Shown: piece after piece, positions 34,541-43,847 of the stretch
Position numbering within the stretch: the stretch's first letter is position 1
How the letters are laid out: each line of letters begins with the position of its first letter
Assembly: GCA_964574935.1 (NCBI GenBank)
Contig: CAZNOZ010000019.1
Location: 1-49,084, forward strand
Direction: 5' to 3'
Source of the DNA: JBBECE01 sp964574935
GTDB lineage: Bacteria; Pseudomonadota; Alphaproteobacteria; Rhizobiales; Devosiaceae
Length of the DNA stretch: 49,084 bases
Notes under the pieces: generated by a model
The model's database searches: none
Seen by the model: only the letters and a program-made list of their open reading frames with translations
Told to the model about the DNA's origin: nothing
Made by a program: the position numbers and the translations under genes

Positions 34541-35218
34541 ATGCCTGCGCCCGTCACCCTTGCCATCGACACCGGCCAGCCGCGCTGCCAGTCGGCCGTC
34601 GCGCGCGCCGGCGGCGAAACGTTTTCGATTGCCGAGGACCGCGACCGCGGGCACGCCGAAGCCCTGATCGGTCAGATCGAGGCGCTTCTGAGTCGCGCCG
34701 GGCTCGAATTCGGCGATCTGGGGCGCGTCGCCGTCACCACCGGCCCGGGCTCCTTCACCGGCCTCAGGGTCGCCCTTTCCGCCGCCCGCGCCTTCGGCCT
34801 CGCCCTCGACATTCCGGTCCTGGGCATTCCGACAATGGTGGCGCTGTCGCTCGCCGGGCGGCCCGGCGATCCCCTGGCGGTGCTCATCGATGCCCGCCGC
34901 GGCGAAGTGTGGTGCCAGCGCTTCGCCGGCCCCGGCGCGCCCGCGGTCGGCCCCGAGCGGCTGCCGCTCGCCGTCGCGCTGTCGCAACTGGGCGAGGCCA
35001 AAATGGTGGTCGGATCGGCCGCCCCCCTCGCCGCCGATGCCGCCGCGACCGCCGGTCTCGACATCGAAACCCCGGACGAGCCGGTGGTTTTCGTCGATAT
35101 CGAGGCGATGGCGCGGTTTGCGCAATCCGCCGACCCGGAGGACTTTCCGCCCGAGCCGCTCTATCTGAGGCCGCCCGACGTCCGCTCCCAGGCATCGAAG
35201 TCGGTGGCCCGCAAATGA
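34541..35218 (+). CDS. tsaB: tRNA threonylcarbamoyladenosine biosynthesis protein TsaB
   Basis: Non-catalytic partner of TsaD and TsaE in making t6A at position 37 of ANN-decoding tRNAs. 225 aa with the ASKHA fold: VTLAIDTGQPRCQSAVA at the N-terminus, a GHAEALIGQIEALL helix and the TGPGSFTGLRVALSAARAFGLAL signature. The C-terminus has the LYLRPPDVR segment typical of the family. rimI starts 7 bp after its stop, a very common pairing. Confidence 0.95.
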   Translation: MPAPVTLAIDTGQPRCQSAVARAGGETFSIAEDRDRGHAEALIGQIEALLSRAGLEFGDLGRVAVTTGPGSFTGLRVALSAARAFGLALDIPVLGIPTMVALSLAGRPGDPLAVLIDARRGEVWCQRFAGPGAPAVGPERLPLAVALSQLGEAKMVVGSAAPLAADAAATAGLDIETPDEPVVFVDIEAMARFAQSADPEDFPPEPLYLRPPDVRSQASKSVARK

Positions 35219-35225
35219 GTGCGAG

Positions 35226-35702
35226 ATGAGGGTCTGGCTCGCCCCCGCCGGCTTTCACGTCGAGCCGGCCCGTCCCGACGATGCCGAGCGGCTGGCGGCC
35301 CTGCACGCCGATGCCTTCTTCCGCGGCTGGCCGGCCGCCGACTTCGCGGCCTGGCTCGCCGATCCGGTGACCCCGGGCTATGTGGTCTGCGACGCGCGCC
35401 GCCGCATCGTCGGCTTCGCGATGGCGCGCACGGTCGGCCCGGAGGCCGAGATCCTTACCGTCGTGGTCGAAAAACGTTGGCGCGGCAAGCACTTGGGCAC
35501 CGCACTCCTCGACGCGGTTATCGATGACCTGCACAATTCTCCGGTTACCACGTTGTTTCTGGAGGTCGATCAGGCCAACTCGGCGGCGCTCGCCGTTTAC
35601 ACCGGGCGCGGATTCTTCAGCACCGATATGCGCCGCGACTACTACCAGACCGCCGACGGCAAGCCGGCCACGGCGCTTGTCATGCGCCTTGATCTGGGCT
35701 AG
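35226..35702 (+). CDS. rimI: Ribosomal-protein-alanine N-acetyltransferase-like GNAT protein (RimI)
   Basis: 158-residue GNAT acetyltransferase. The acetyl-CoA loop is in VVEKRWRGKHLGTALLDAVI (R/Q-x-x-G-x-G/A form, here RGKHLG), followed by FLEVDQANSAALAVYTGRGF, the RimI-type end of the fold. Its position directly after tsaB supports the RimI assignment, with the N-terminus of S18 or related proteins as likely substrate; the protein is somewhat divergent from E. coli RimI. Confidence 0.9.
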   Translation: MRVWLAPAGFHVEPARPDDAERLAALHADAFFRGWPAADFAAWLADPVTPGYVVCDARRRIVGFAMARTVGPEAEILTVVVEKRWRGKHLGTALLDAVIDDLHNSPVTTLFLEVDQANSAALAVYTGRGFFSTDMRRDYYQTADGKPATALVMRLDLG

Positions 35703-35746
35703 CCGGCGGTCGATACTCGCGCCGCGCACCCGCCCAGAATGTTCAA

Positions 35747-36208
35747 ATGCCGACCGCCGAGCCGACTCTCGAAGAGCAGTGCGCCGCCCGCGGCATCCGG
35801 ATGACCGGGCAGCGCCGGGTCATCGCCCGCATTCTCCAGGACTCCGCCGACCACCCGGACGTCGAGGAGCTTTTCGCCCGCGCCTCGGCCGTCGACCCCA
35901 ATATCTCGCTGTCCACCGTCTATCGGACGGTCAACCTTTTCGAGGAGGCCGGGCTGATCGAAAAGCACGACTTCAAGGACAGTCACGGCGCCCGCTTCGA
36001 GCAGGCCCCCGGCACCCATCACGACCATCTCATCGACATCCGCACCGGCAAGGTCATCGAATTCTCCAACTCCGAGATCGAGGCCATCCAGGAGGCAGTC
36101 GCCAAAAAGCTCGGATATCGGCTGGTCGATCACCGCCTCGAGCTTTACGGTGTGCCGCTGGATGCCCCGTCCAGGAACCCCGACAAGAACTCCGACCGGT
36201 CCCGATGA
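35747..36208 (+). CDS. fur: Fur-family metal-responsive regulator (Fur/Mur type)
   Basis: Dimeric metal-dependent repressor. 153 aa with the N-terminal winged helix (GIRMTGQRRVIARILQDSADHPDVEELF, then ISLSTVYRTVNLFEEAGLIEKHDF) and the C-terminal metal/dimer domain with THHDHLIDIRTGKVIEF. No CxxC zinc motifs are present, as usual in this alphaproteobacterial subgroup. In rhizobia the corresponding gene is often Mur, responding to manganese, with iron handled by Irr and RirA, so the Fur label should not be read as iron control. The stop overlaps plsC (ATGA). Confidence 0.93.
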   Translation: MPTAEPTLEEQCAARGIRMTGQRRVIARILQDSADHPDVEELFARASAVDPNISLSTVYRTVNLFEEAGLIEKHDFKDSHGARFEQAPGTHHDHLIDIRTGKVIEFSNSEIEAIQEAVAKKLGYRLVDHRLELYGVPLDAPSRNPDKNSDRSR

Positions 36209-37011
36209 TCGCGCGGTTCGCCTTTTTCCTTTTCATTTTGCTGCCCTACACCGTCCTTCTCCTGCCGGTGCAGCTCCTGATCACCTTGCTCTCCCTGCCC
36301 GGCTGGAACGTCCTGCCGCGCGGCTTTCACTGGCTCATCTGCCGCATGCTGTCGATCAAGGTCACGGTCGTCGGCAAGCCCTATGTCGAGGCACCGACGC
36401 TCCTGGTCGCCAACCACATTTCATGGATGGACATCCCCGTGCTGGCTTCGATCGCGCCGGTGAGCTTCGTCGCCAAGTCGGAAATCAGGCGCTGGCCGGT
36501 GATCGGTCTGTTTGCGGCCCTGCAGAAGACCATCTGGGTTGAGCGCCGCCGCCGCACCGATTCCAAGCGCACCAGCGCCGAAATGGCCGCCCGGCTGGCC
36601 AGCGGCAGCGCCGTGCTCCTGTTTGCCGAGGGCGCTTCCGGCATGGGCACCCATGTGCTGCCCTTCCGCTCGGCGCTCGTCGGGGCCGCCCAGGCGGCAA
36701 TGGCGGCCTCCAATGCCGAGCGCATGGCCATCCAGCCGGTGACCATCGCCTACACGCACATTTCGGGGCTGCCCATCGGACGCACGGACCGCTCGCTGAT
36801 CGCCTGGGTGAAAGGCACGGGGGCGGGAGACAATCTGCGCCACATCATGGGGCCGGGCACCAAGTCGGTCACCGTGGCCTTCGGCACTCCGATCATCATC
36901 GAGCCGTCGACCGACCGCAAGGTCGTCGCCCGCCTGGCCGAGATCAAGGTCCGCGAAATGCTCGTCGCCATCAACCGGCGGCGCGAGCTGCCGCCGGTGC
37001 ATACGGGCTGA
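36205..37011 (+). CDS. plsC: 1-acyl-sn-glycerol-3-phosphate acyltransferase
   Basis: Second acylation step of phospholipid synthesis, giving phosphatidic acid, at the inner membrane. 268 aa with an N-terminal membrane helix (FAFFLFILLPYTVLLLPVQLLITLL), the HX4D catalytic motif in ANHISWMD, and the substrate motif LLFAEGASGMG corresponding to the usual FPEGTRS form (Thr-Arg replaced here, as in many alphaproteobacterial members). The start overlaps the fur stop by 4 bp. Confidence 0.94.
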   Translation: MIARFAFFLFILLPYTVLLLPVQLLITLLSLPGWNVLPRGFHWLICRMLSIKVTVVGKPYVEAPTLLVANHISWMDIPVLASIAPVSFVAKSEIRRWPVIGLFAALQKTIWVERRRRTDSKRTSAEMAARLASGSAVLLFAEGASGMGTHVLPFRSALVGAAQAAMAASNAERMAIQPVTIAYTHISGLPIGRTDRSLIAWVKGTGAGDNLRHIMGPGTKSVTVAFGTPIIIEPSTDRKVVARLAEIKVREMLVAINRRRELPPVHTG

Positions 37012-37019
37012 GCGGAGGC

Positions 37020-37574
37020 ATGCACTACGGGGTCCGTCTCGACCTGGACGCGGACGCTCAGGCGGTGCTGCGGGCCATCGACCGGCGGCTCGAGGCCGTG
37101 GGATGCGATGAGACAATTGTTGCGCTCGGCAACGTGCATCACTTGTCCCTGGCGGTCTACGATCGGCTGCCCGGCGCCGGCTTTGAGGAGCGGCTCGCTC
37201 GCTTCGCCGATGCCGCGCGAACATTGCCGATCACGCTCTCCAGCGTCGCGGCTTTCCCCGGCGAGCAGTCCGTCCTGCATTTGGCACCGGTACCCGGCGC
37301 TGCCCTGATCGAATTGCATCGCCGGTATCACGACGCCTTTCGCAATGCGGACGCGGCATGCTGGGATCACTATCGGCCCGGCCGATGGATGCCTCACGTG
37401 ACCCTGGCCATGAACGTGGCGCCCGATGTGCTCGGCCGTGCCGTCGCTGAAGTCGGCCAAAACCCCTGGCCGCTCGAGGCCAGGCTCGACCACCTGACGC
37501 TTATCGAGGCGCCACCGGTGCGCATTCTCGCGCGTCATGCGCTCGCATTGTCGTCCGCCGCGGATTCAGTGTAG
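37020..37574 (+). CDS. 2H phosphoesterase / 2'-5' RNA ligase-like protein
   Basis: 184-residue protein of the 2H phosphoesterase superfamily. Both catalytic signatures are visible: H41-L-S43 in NVHHLSLAVY and H126-V-T128 in RWMPHVTLAM. Relatives act as RNA 2',3'-cyclic phosphodiesterases or 2'-5' ligases, and some bacterial members are of unknown substrate. It lies 8 bp after plsC and 11 bp before miaB, so it should be co-transcribed with them, although this gene is not part of the usual plsC-miaB order. Codon use looks a little less GC-biased than its neighbours, which suggests later insertion. Confidence 0.82.
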   Translation: MHYGVRLDLDADAQAVLRAIDRRLEAVGCDETIVALGNVHHLSLAVYDRLPGAGFEERLARFADAARTLPITLSSVAAFPGEQSVLHLAPVPGAALIELHRRYHDAFRNADAACWDHYRPGRWMPHVTLAMNVAPDVLGRAVAEVGQNPWPLEARLDHLTLIEAPPVRILARHALALSSAADSV

Positions 37575-37585
37575 GGAACCCGGCC

Positions 37586-38938
37586 ATGAGCAAGCTTTTC
37601 ATCCGCACCTACGGGTGCCAGATGAATGTCTATGACAGCGCCCGGATGGCCGACGCGCTGGCCGGGACCCATGTCGTTACGAGCGATCCGGGCGAAGCCG
37701 ATCTGATCATCGTCAACACCTGCCACATCCGCGAAAAGGCCGCCGAGAAGCTCTATTCCGAACTCGGGCGCCTGAAGAAGATCCGTGAAGCCCGCGCCCG
37801 CGCCGGCAAGCCCACCATGATCGGCGTCGCCGGCTGCGTCGCCCAGGCCGAGGGCGCCGAGATCATCGCCCGCGCCCCTTCCGTCGATCTGGTCTTCGGC
37901 CCCCAGACCTACCATGAGCTGCCGGCGCTTCTCGCCCGCGCCGAATCAGGCCCCGTCATCGCTGCCGACTTCGCCGCCGAGGAGAAATTTGCCCGCCTGC
38001 CGTCCCCCGCCGGCCGCGCCGCCATCGCCCGCGCCCCCAGCGCCTTCCTGACCATCCAGGAAGGCTGCGACAAGTTCTGCACCTTCTGTGTGGTCCCCTA
38101 CACCCGCGGCGCCGAATTCTCCCGCCCGCGCGCGCAGATCCTCGACGAGGCAAATGAACTCGCTCAAGCCGGGGTGCGCGAGATCACCGTCCTCGGCCAG
38201 AACGTCAACGCCTGGCACGGCACCGACCGGGCCGGCCGGCCGATCGGCCTTGGCGAGCTTTTGCGCGAGCTCGCCGGCATCGCCGGTATCGAGCGGCTGC
38301 GCTACACCACCTCGCACCCGCGCGACGTCGACGATTCGCTCATCGCCGCCCATCGCGATCTCGAAAAACTGATGCCCTATCTGCACCTGCCCGTGCAGTC
38401 CGGCGCCGATCCCGTCCTCGTCCGCATGAACCGCCGCCACACCGCCGCCGAGTATCTCGCCACGGTCGGGCGCATCCGGGCCGCCCGGCCCGACATCGCG
38501 CTTTCGGGGGATTTCATCGTCGGCTTTCCCGGGGAGACCGACGCCGATTTCGCCGCCACCCTCGCGATCGTCGACGAGGTCCGCTACGCCTCGGCGTTTT
38601 CGTTCAAATATTCGCCGCGTCCCGGCACCCCCGGCGCCGAGATGGGAGACCAGGTCCCCGAGCCGCTCAAGGCCGAACGGCTGGCCGAATTGCAGGCCCG
38701 CATCGAGGCCCATCGGAGCGCCTTCAACGCGGCGCTGGAGGGGCGCGTGGTGCCCGTCCTTTTCGAAAAGCCCGGCCGCCGGGCGGGGCAGCTCGCCGGC
38801 CGCTCGCCGTGGCTGCAGACGGTACTCGCCGAAGGCGGCCTTCAAATGCTCGGTACCATCGCCGACGTTCGCATCGCGCGCGCGGCGCCGAATTCACTTT
38901 TCGGCGACATTGTCACACAACCGGCTGCCGCTCAGTGA
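37586..38938 (+). CDS. miaB: tRNA-2-methylthio-N6-dimethylallyladenosine synthase MiaB
   Basis: Radical SAM methylthiotransferase that adds a methylthio group to i6A37 of UNN-decoding tRNAs. 450 aa: N-terminal UPF0004 domain (FIRTYGCQMNVYDS, then VNTCHIREKA and GVAGCVAQ supplying the auxiliary-cluster cysteines), the radical-SAM motif CDKFCTFCVVPYTRG, HLPVQSGADPVLVRMNR, and a C-terminal TRAM-like domain. All six expected cysteines are present. It leads into the phoH-ybeY-corC-lnt series. Confidence 0.97.
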   Translation: MSKLFIRTYGCQMNVYDSARMADALAGTHVVTSDPGEADLIIVNTCHIREKAAEKLYSELGRLKKIREARARAGKPTMIGVAGCVAQAEGAEIIARAPSVDLVFGPQTYHELPALLARAESGPVIAADFAAEEKFARLPSPAGRAAIARAPSAFLTIQEGCDKFCTFCVVPYTRGAEFSRPRAQILDEANELAQAGVREITVLGQNVNAWHGTDRAGRPIGLGELLRELAGIAGIERLRYTTSHPRDVDDSLIAAHRDLEKLMPYLHLPVQSGADPVLVRMNRRHTAAEYLATVGRIRAARPDIALSGDFIVGFPGETDADFAATLAIVDEVRYASAFSFKYSPRPGTPGAEMGDQVPEPLKAERLAELQARIEAHRSAFNAALEGRVVPVLFEKPGRRAGQLAGRSPWLQTVLAEGGLQMLGTIADVRIARAAPNSLFGDIVTQPAAAQ

Positions 38939-38978
38939 TATTGGCAGTGAGCATTTTGGTACCGATGGAGACCGTTGC

Positions 38979-40030
<1,052 letters not shown>

Positions 40031-40034
<4 letters not shown>

Positions 40035-40528
40035 CGCCCCGGATTGTTTGCCATCTCCGCTACGATTGCGCGGATTGGCCGAAGGATCTGCAAACCCTCG
40101 CCGACGAGTGCCTCGCCGCCAGCCTTGACGTCGTGCCCGAACAACTCGCCGGCCCCGCCGAGCTCTCGGTCCTGCTCACCTCCGACGAAGCGCAACGGCG
40201 CCTGAACGCGCGCTGGCGGAAAATCGACAAGCCCACCAATGTGTTGTCGTTCCCCGCCATCGAACCGGGGGCGCCGTTTCAGGGGCTGATCGGGGACGTT
40301 TCGTTTGCCTTTGAGACCGTCGAGCGCGAAGCGGCCCTTGCATCGATTCCCCTCCGGCACCATTTCGCCCATCTGTTGGTGCATGGTTTTTTGCACATTC
40401 TGGGCTATGATCACGCGCGTCGGGCCGAGACCGATCGCATGCAGGCGTTGGAGACCCGTATCTTGGGCCGCCTTTCGATTCCCGACCCCTACGCCGCCGC
40501 CGAATCGGTTTCGGCAGACGCCGGCTAG
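40031..40528 (+). CDS. ybeY: Endoribonuclease YbeY (16S rRNA maturation factor)
   Basis: Zinc-dependent RNase involved in 16S rRNA 3'-end maturation and ribosome quality control. 165 aa. The metal-binding motif H-G-x-L-H-x2-G-Y-D-H is present in LLVHGFLHILGYDHARR, and WRKIDKPTNVLSFPA and GLIGDVSFAFETVERE are typical. ATG 40031 overlaps the phoH stop. Confidence 0.97.
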
Positions 40529-40570
40529 AAGGAGAATATCGGCCGCCCGCCAAGGCGCGGCCTCCCGAAA

Positions 40571-41617
40571 ATGAACGACATCGACCAATCTAGCGCCGCG
40601 GCGCTTCGGCCGCATCGCCCCGATGGCGACAAACCTACTCCCGGCACCCCCGGTCACACCGGTATCTGGTCGCGCCTGAAATCCCTTATTGGCCCCCGTC
40701 CCGCCTCGCTGCGCGACGATCTGCGCGAGGCGCTGCGGTCCAGTGGCGGTGAGGGCGGCGCGCCCTTCTCCGCCGGCGAGCGTTCGCTGATCGAGAACGT
40801 GCTCAATCTCGGCCAGGTCCGGGTTGAGGACCTCATGGTCCCGCGCGCCGACATCGTGGCGGTGGAGGCCGGTGAAACGGTTGCCCATCTCGCCCGCCGT
40901 TTCCGGGTCGCCGACCATTCGCGCCTGCCCGTGTTCGAGGACAATCTCGACAACATCATCGGCATGGTCCACATCAAGGACCTGCTCGCCGCTCTCGCCG
41001 AAGACCGCCCGGACGGCGCCAATTCGGCGCTCCCGGTGAGGCTTCGTTCGGCGCTTCTGAAGAGCCCCATTTCGCGCACCAAACTGGTGCGCAAGCTGCT
41101 CTATGTGCCGCCCTCGATGCCGGCCGGCGATCTCTTGCAGTCCATGCAGGCCACCCGCATCCACATGGCCATGGTGGTCGACGAATATGGCGGCACCGAC
41201 GGCCTGGTGACCATCGAGGATCTGCTCGAGGCGGTGGTCGGCGACATCGAGGACGAGCACGACGTCGCCGACGCCGATCTCGTTCGCACGGTCGGCGAGG
41301 GCACCTACATCGCCGACGCCCGCATCGAGCTCGACGAGCTGGCCGGCGCGATCGGCGGCGACTTCGATCCAGGGCGCCACGCCGAGGACATCGACACGCT
41401 GGGGGGACTGCTGTTTTCCCTGTGCGGCCGGGTGCCGGTGCGCGGCGAGGTCATTTCCCGCCTGCGCGGGTTCGAGTTCGAGATCCTGGCCGCCGACCCC
41501 CGCCGCATCCGGACCGTCAAGATCACCCGCCGCCGTCGCGCCGACCGCGCCAAGCCAGCGCCCCAGAAGGCCGATGGCAAGGCACCGCCCGCCTCCGGCA
41601 AGGCCGCCGCCGAATAG
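40571..41617 (+). CDS. CorC/YbeX family CBS-domain protein
   Basis: Cytosolic CBS-pair protein, often linked to Mg/Co efflux; called hemolysin or CorC in databases. 348 aa: a variable polar N-terminus (1-60), IENVLNLGQVRVEDLMVPRADIVAVE leading into two CBS repeats (about 85-240, with VVDEYGGTDGLVTIEDLLEAVVGDI), a C-terminal CorC_HlyC domain (about 250-325) and a basic Lys/Arg/Ala-rich tail. No transmembrane DUF21 domain is present, which distinguishes it from the YfjD group. Confidence 0.94.
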   Translation: MNDIDQSSAAALRPHRPDGDKPTPGTPGHTGIWSRLKSLIGPRPASLRDDLREALRSSGGEGGAPFSAGERSLIENVLNLGQVRVEDLMVPRADIVAVEAGETVAHLARRFRVADHSRLPVFEDNLDNIIGMVHIKDLLAALAEDRPDGANSALPVRLRSALLKSPISRTKLVRKLLYVPPSMPAGDLLQSMQATRIHMAMVVDEYGGTDGLVTIEDLLEAVVGDIEDEHDVADADLVRTVGEGTYIADARIELDELAGAIGGDFDPGRHAEDIDTLGGLLFSLCGRVPVRGEVISRLRGFEFEILAADPRRIRTVKITRRRRADRAKPAPQKADGKAPPASGKAAAE

Positions 41618-41705
41618 GTATTTCCACAAGACCCCTTGACGGGATTTCGGGGCCGGGCGACCACTCGCTGCAATTCGGCCCGCCCCCTGTTGCCCGGATC
41701 CGCCC

Positions 41706-43334
41706 GTGACCGCTCTGGCCCAGTTCGTGATGCTGTCGAGCGGCTTTGTTCGCTACGGCCTGGCATTTCTCGCCGGCGCCATCAGCGCGCTGGCCATGCC
41801 GCCCTTGTTCATCGTGCCGGCGCTGTTCGTCGGCCTGCCTGTCGTGGTCTGGCTGCTCGACGGCGCCGAGGCGAAGCGCTCGATCACCGGGCGTCTTTTC
41901 GGCCCCGCCTTCCGCATCGGCTGGCTTTATGGCACCGGCTACTTCCTGGTCTCCATGCACTGGGTGGGGGTCGCGTTCTTCGTCGAGCCCGAGATCACCG
42001 CCTGGGTGATGCCGTTCGCGCTTCTGGCCGGGGCGCTGGCTTTGGGTGTGTCGTTCGGATTGGGCGCCGCTCTGGCGCATCTGATGTGGGGCGACGGCGG
42101 CCAGCGCATCCTGGTGCTCGCCGCATCCCTGACCGTCACCGAATATCTGCGCGGTCACCTTCTGAGCGGCTTTCCCTGGAACCTGCCCGGCTACGCGCTC
42201 GCCGGCACCGACCCGATGCTGCAATCCGCCTCGCTTGTCGGGGTGTACGGGCTTTCCTTCGTCGCCCTGCTCGTGGCCGCCACCCCGGCTCTCATCTGGC
42301 CGGCCGATACCACGCCCGTCGGCCGCCGCCTGACGCCGCTGGTCGCCGGCGTCGTGGTGCTGGCGGCGATGTTCGCCTGGGGTCAGTGGCGGCTGGCGAC
42401 CACCGAGGTGAAGGAGGCGGCGGGCATTCGCCTGCGCCTCGTCCAGCCCAATATTCCGCAGGCCGAAAAGTGGCGGCCCGGCAACGAGGAGGCGATCTTC
42501 CAGTCGCTGCTCGACCTGTCCGCCGGCCGCACCGGACCCGACGATCCCGGTCTGGTTGGCGTCAGCCATCTGGTCTGGCCCGAATCGGTTTTTCCCTTTC
42601 TCGTCGCCGAGCACCCGGACGCCCTGGCGCGGATCTCCAGGCTCCTGCCGCCCGGGGTTGTCCTGATCACCGGCGCCGCCCGTGAGGATTTGACCGCCCC
42701 GCCCGACGCCCAGGGCGACCGGCCGGTCTTCAATTCCATCCTCGCCATCGACCACACCGGCGAGATCATCGCCAGCTACGACAAGCTGCGGCTTGTGCCG
42801 TTCGGAGAGTTCGTGCCCTTCGCGGGCCTCTTCGGGTCGCTGGGTCTTTCCGAGCTCGTTGCCAATCAGTCCTCCTTCGTGCCCGGGGCGGGAACACCGC
42901 GCCCGTTCGCGCCCCGCGCCACCCCGCCGCTGGTGCCGCTGATCTGCTACGAGGCGATCTTCGCCGGCGACCTCGGCCCGCACCTGCCCGGTGCAAAATG
43001 GCTACTTAACCTTACCAACGACGCCTGGTTCGCCGGCTCCATCGGCGTCGCCCAGCATTTCCATCACGCCCGCATGCGCGCCGTCGAAGAAGGCCTGCCC
43101 ATGGTGCGGCTCGCCAACACGGGAGTGACCGCCTTCATCGACCCGTTGGGACGGATTGAAGCGCAATTGCCGACCGATGAGCCCGGTATTCTGGACGGCG
43201 CGTTAAGCGAACCGATTAACCCCACCCTTTTCGCGCGCTATCGGAACGGTCCCCTGGCGATTATCCTGCTTGTCGCATTCGCGGTGACACTGGTCCGCAA
43301 CTACGCCGAACGCAGGCAACGAGCACAGGTTTGA
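41706..43334 (+). CDS. lnt: Apolipoprotein N-acyltransferase
   Basis: Adds the third acyl chain to lipoproteins at the inner membrane. 542 aa from GTG 41706. About six N-terminal membrane helices (1-225) are followed by a periplasmic nitrilase-like domain with the catalytic triad E293 (VWPESVFPF), K360 (SYDKLRLVPFGEFVPF) and C414 (PLICYEAIF). A C-terminal TM helix (LAIILLVAFAVTLV) anchors the end. The final bases overlap the start of the XRE gene (TTGA). Confidence 0.97.
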   Translation: MTALAQFVMLSSGFVRYGLAFLAGAISALAMPPLFIVPALFVGLPVVVWLLDGAEAKRSITGRLFGPAFRIGWLYGTGYFLVSMHWVGVAFFVEPEITAWVMPFALLAGALALGVSFGLGAALAHLMWGDGGQRILVLAASLTVTEYLRGHLLSGFPWNLPGYALAGTDPMLQSASLVGVYGLSFVALLVAATPALIWPADTTPVGRRLTPLVAGVVVLAAMFAWGQWRLATTEVKEAAGIRLRLVQPNIPQAEKWRPGNEEAIFQSLLDLSAGRTGPDDPGLVGVSHLVWPESVFPFLVAEHPDALARISRLLPPGVVLITGAAREDLTAPPDAQGDRPVFNSILAIDHTGEIIASYDKLRLVPFGEFVPFAGLFGSLGLSELVANQSSFVPGAGTPRPFAPRATPPLVPLICYEAIFAGDLGPHLPGAKWLLNLTNDAWFAGSIGVAQHFHHARMRAVEEGLPMVRLANTGVTAFIDPLGRIEAQLPTDEPGILDGALSEPINPTLFARYRNGPLAIILLVAFAVTLVRNYAERRQRAQV

Positions 43335-43738
43335 GCACAATCACCCGCAAACCGAATACCGCCGACGTCAATGTCGGGCGGCGCATTCGCCAACGCCGGC
43401 GCCAGCTCAAGCTGAGCCAGACGCGGCTCGGTGATTCGATCGGCGTGTCCTTTCAGCAGATTCAGAAATACGAAAAGGGCACCAACCGCATTTCGGCCTC
43501 CGCTCTCGACCGCCTGGCGAAAGTGCTCGGGGTCGAGCCGGGCTACTTCTACAGCGGCTGGGAACACCCGGTGGCCGGGCTCAGCGAAAAGGAACAGGCG
43601 CAATTGCTCGGTGATCGCGCCGACATCGTGCGGCTCACCACCGCCTTCGAACGCATCGACGACGAAGCCACACGGCGCAATCTGATCGAGCTCGCCGAGC
43701 AACTCGCCGCGCAAGCCAAGTCGCGCCAGACGCGCTGA
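43331..43738 (+). CDS. XRE-family HTH transcriptional regulator
   Basis: 135-residue small regulator with a Cro/CI-type helix-turn-helix at about 16-70 (VGRRIRQRRRQLKLSQTRLGDSIGVSFQQIQKYEKGTNRISASALDRLAKVL) and a short helical C-terminus (about 85-135). The TTG start at 43331 overlaps the lnt stop by 4 bp and no ATG or GTG is available before the DNA-binding domain. Its place between lnt and metK recurs in rhizobia. Target genes are unknown; metK, directly downstream, is an obvious candidate but there is no direct evidence. Confidence 0.9.
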   Translation: MSTITRKPNTADVNVGRRIRQRRRQLKLSQTRLGDSIGVSFQQIQKYEKGTNRISASALDRLAKVLGVEPGYFYSGWEHPVAGLSEKEQAQLLGDRADIVRLTTAFERIDDEATRRNLIELAEQLAAQAKSRQTR

Positions 43739-43744
43739 TATAAC
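43739..43744 (+). promoter_or_regulatory. Candidate -10 element for metK
   Basis: TATAAC (5 of 6) directly follows the stop codon of the XRE gene. A recognisable -35 is missing at 16-18 bp upstream. If used, the metK leader would be about 98 nt. Confidence 0.3.
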
Positions 43745-43773
43745 AAGTTCTTTATGTCCAACTTGACCTCGGT

Positions 43774-43845
43774 CGGGCCCGCTGGCAAAACGGCTCCGCA
43801 GCCGCCGGCCCGGCAATCCCGCCGTCCGGCCTGCAGCGGGGTGCC
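43774..43845 (+). promoter_or_regulatory. Two-hairpin leader hiding the metK ribosome binding site
   Basis: Hairpin 1: CGGGCC (43774-43779) pairs with GGCCCG (43807-43812) and encloses an inner stem CGGCU/AGCCG. Hairpin 2: 43812-43822 pairs with 43836-43845 (10 bp, one bulged A and one G-U) and ends 2 bases before the TTG start, locking the GGGG Shine-Dalgarno in its 3' arm. The hairpins share base 43812. It does not match SAM-I, SAM-II or SAM/SAH riboswitches as I know them. Confidence 0.45.
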
Positions 43846-43847
43846 AA

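Noticed and set aside
43774..43845. Known SAM riboswitch (SAM-II or SAM/SAH) upstream of metK
   Set aside because: The AACGGCTCC stretch is reminiscent of the SAM/SAH class, but the short hairpin with pseudoknot to a GGAG next to the start codon is missing. Kept only as an unclassified leader structure.
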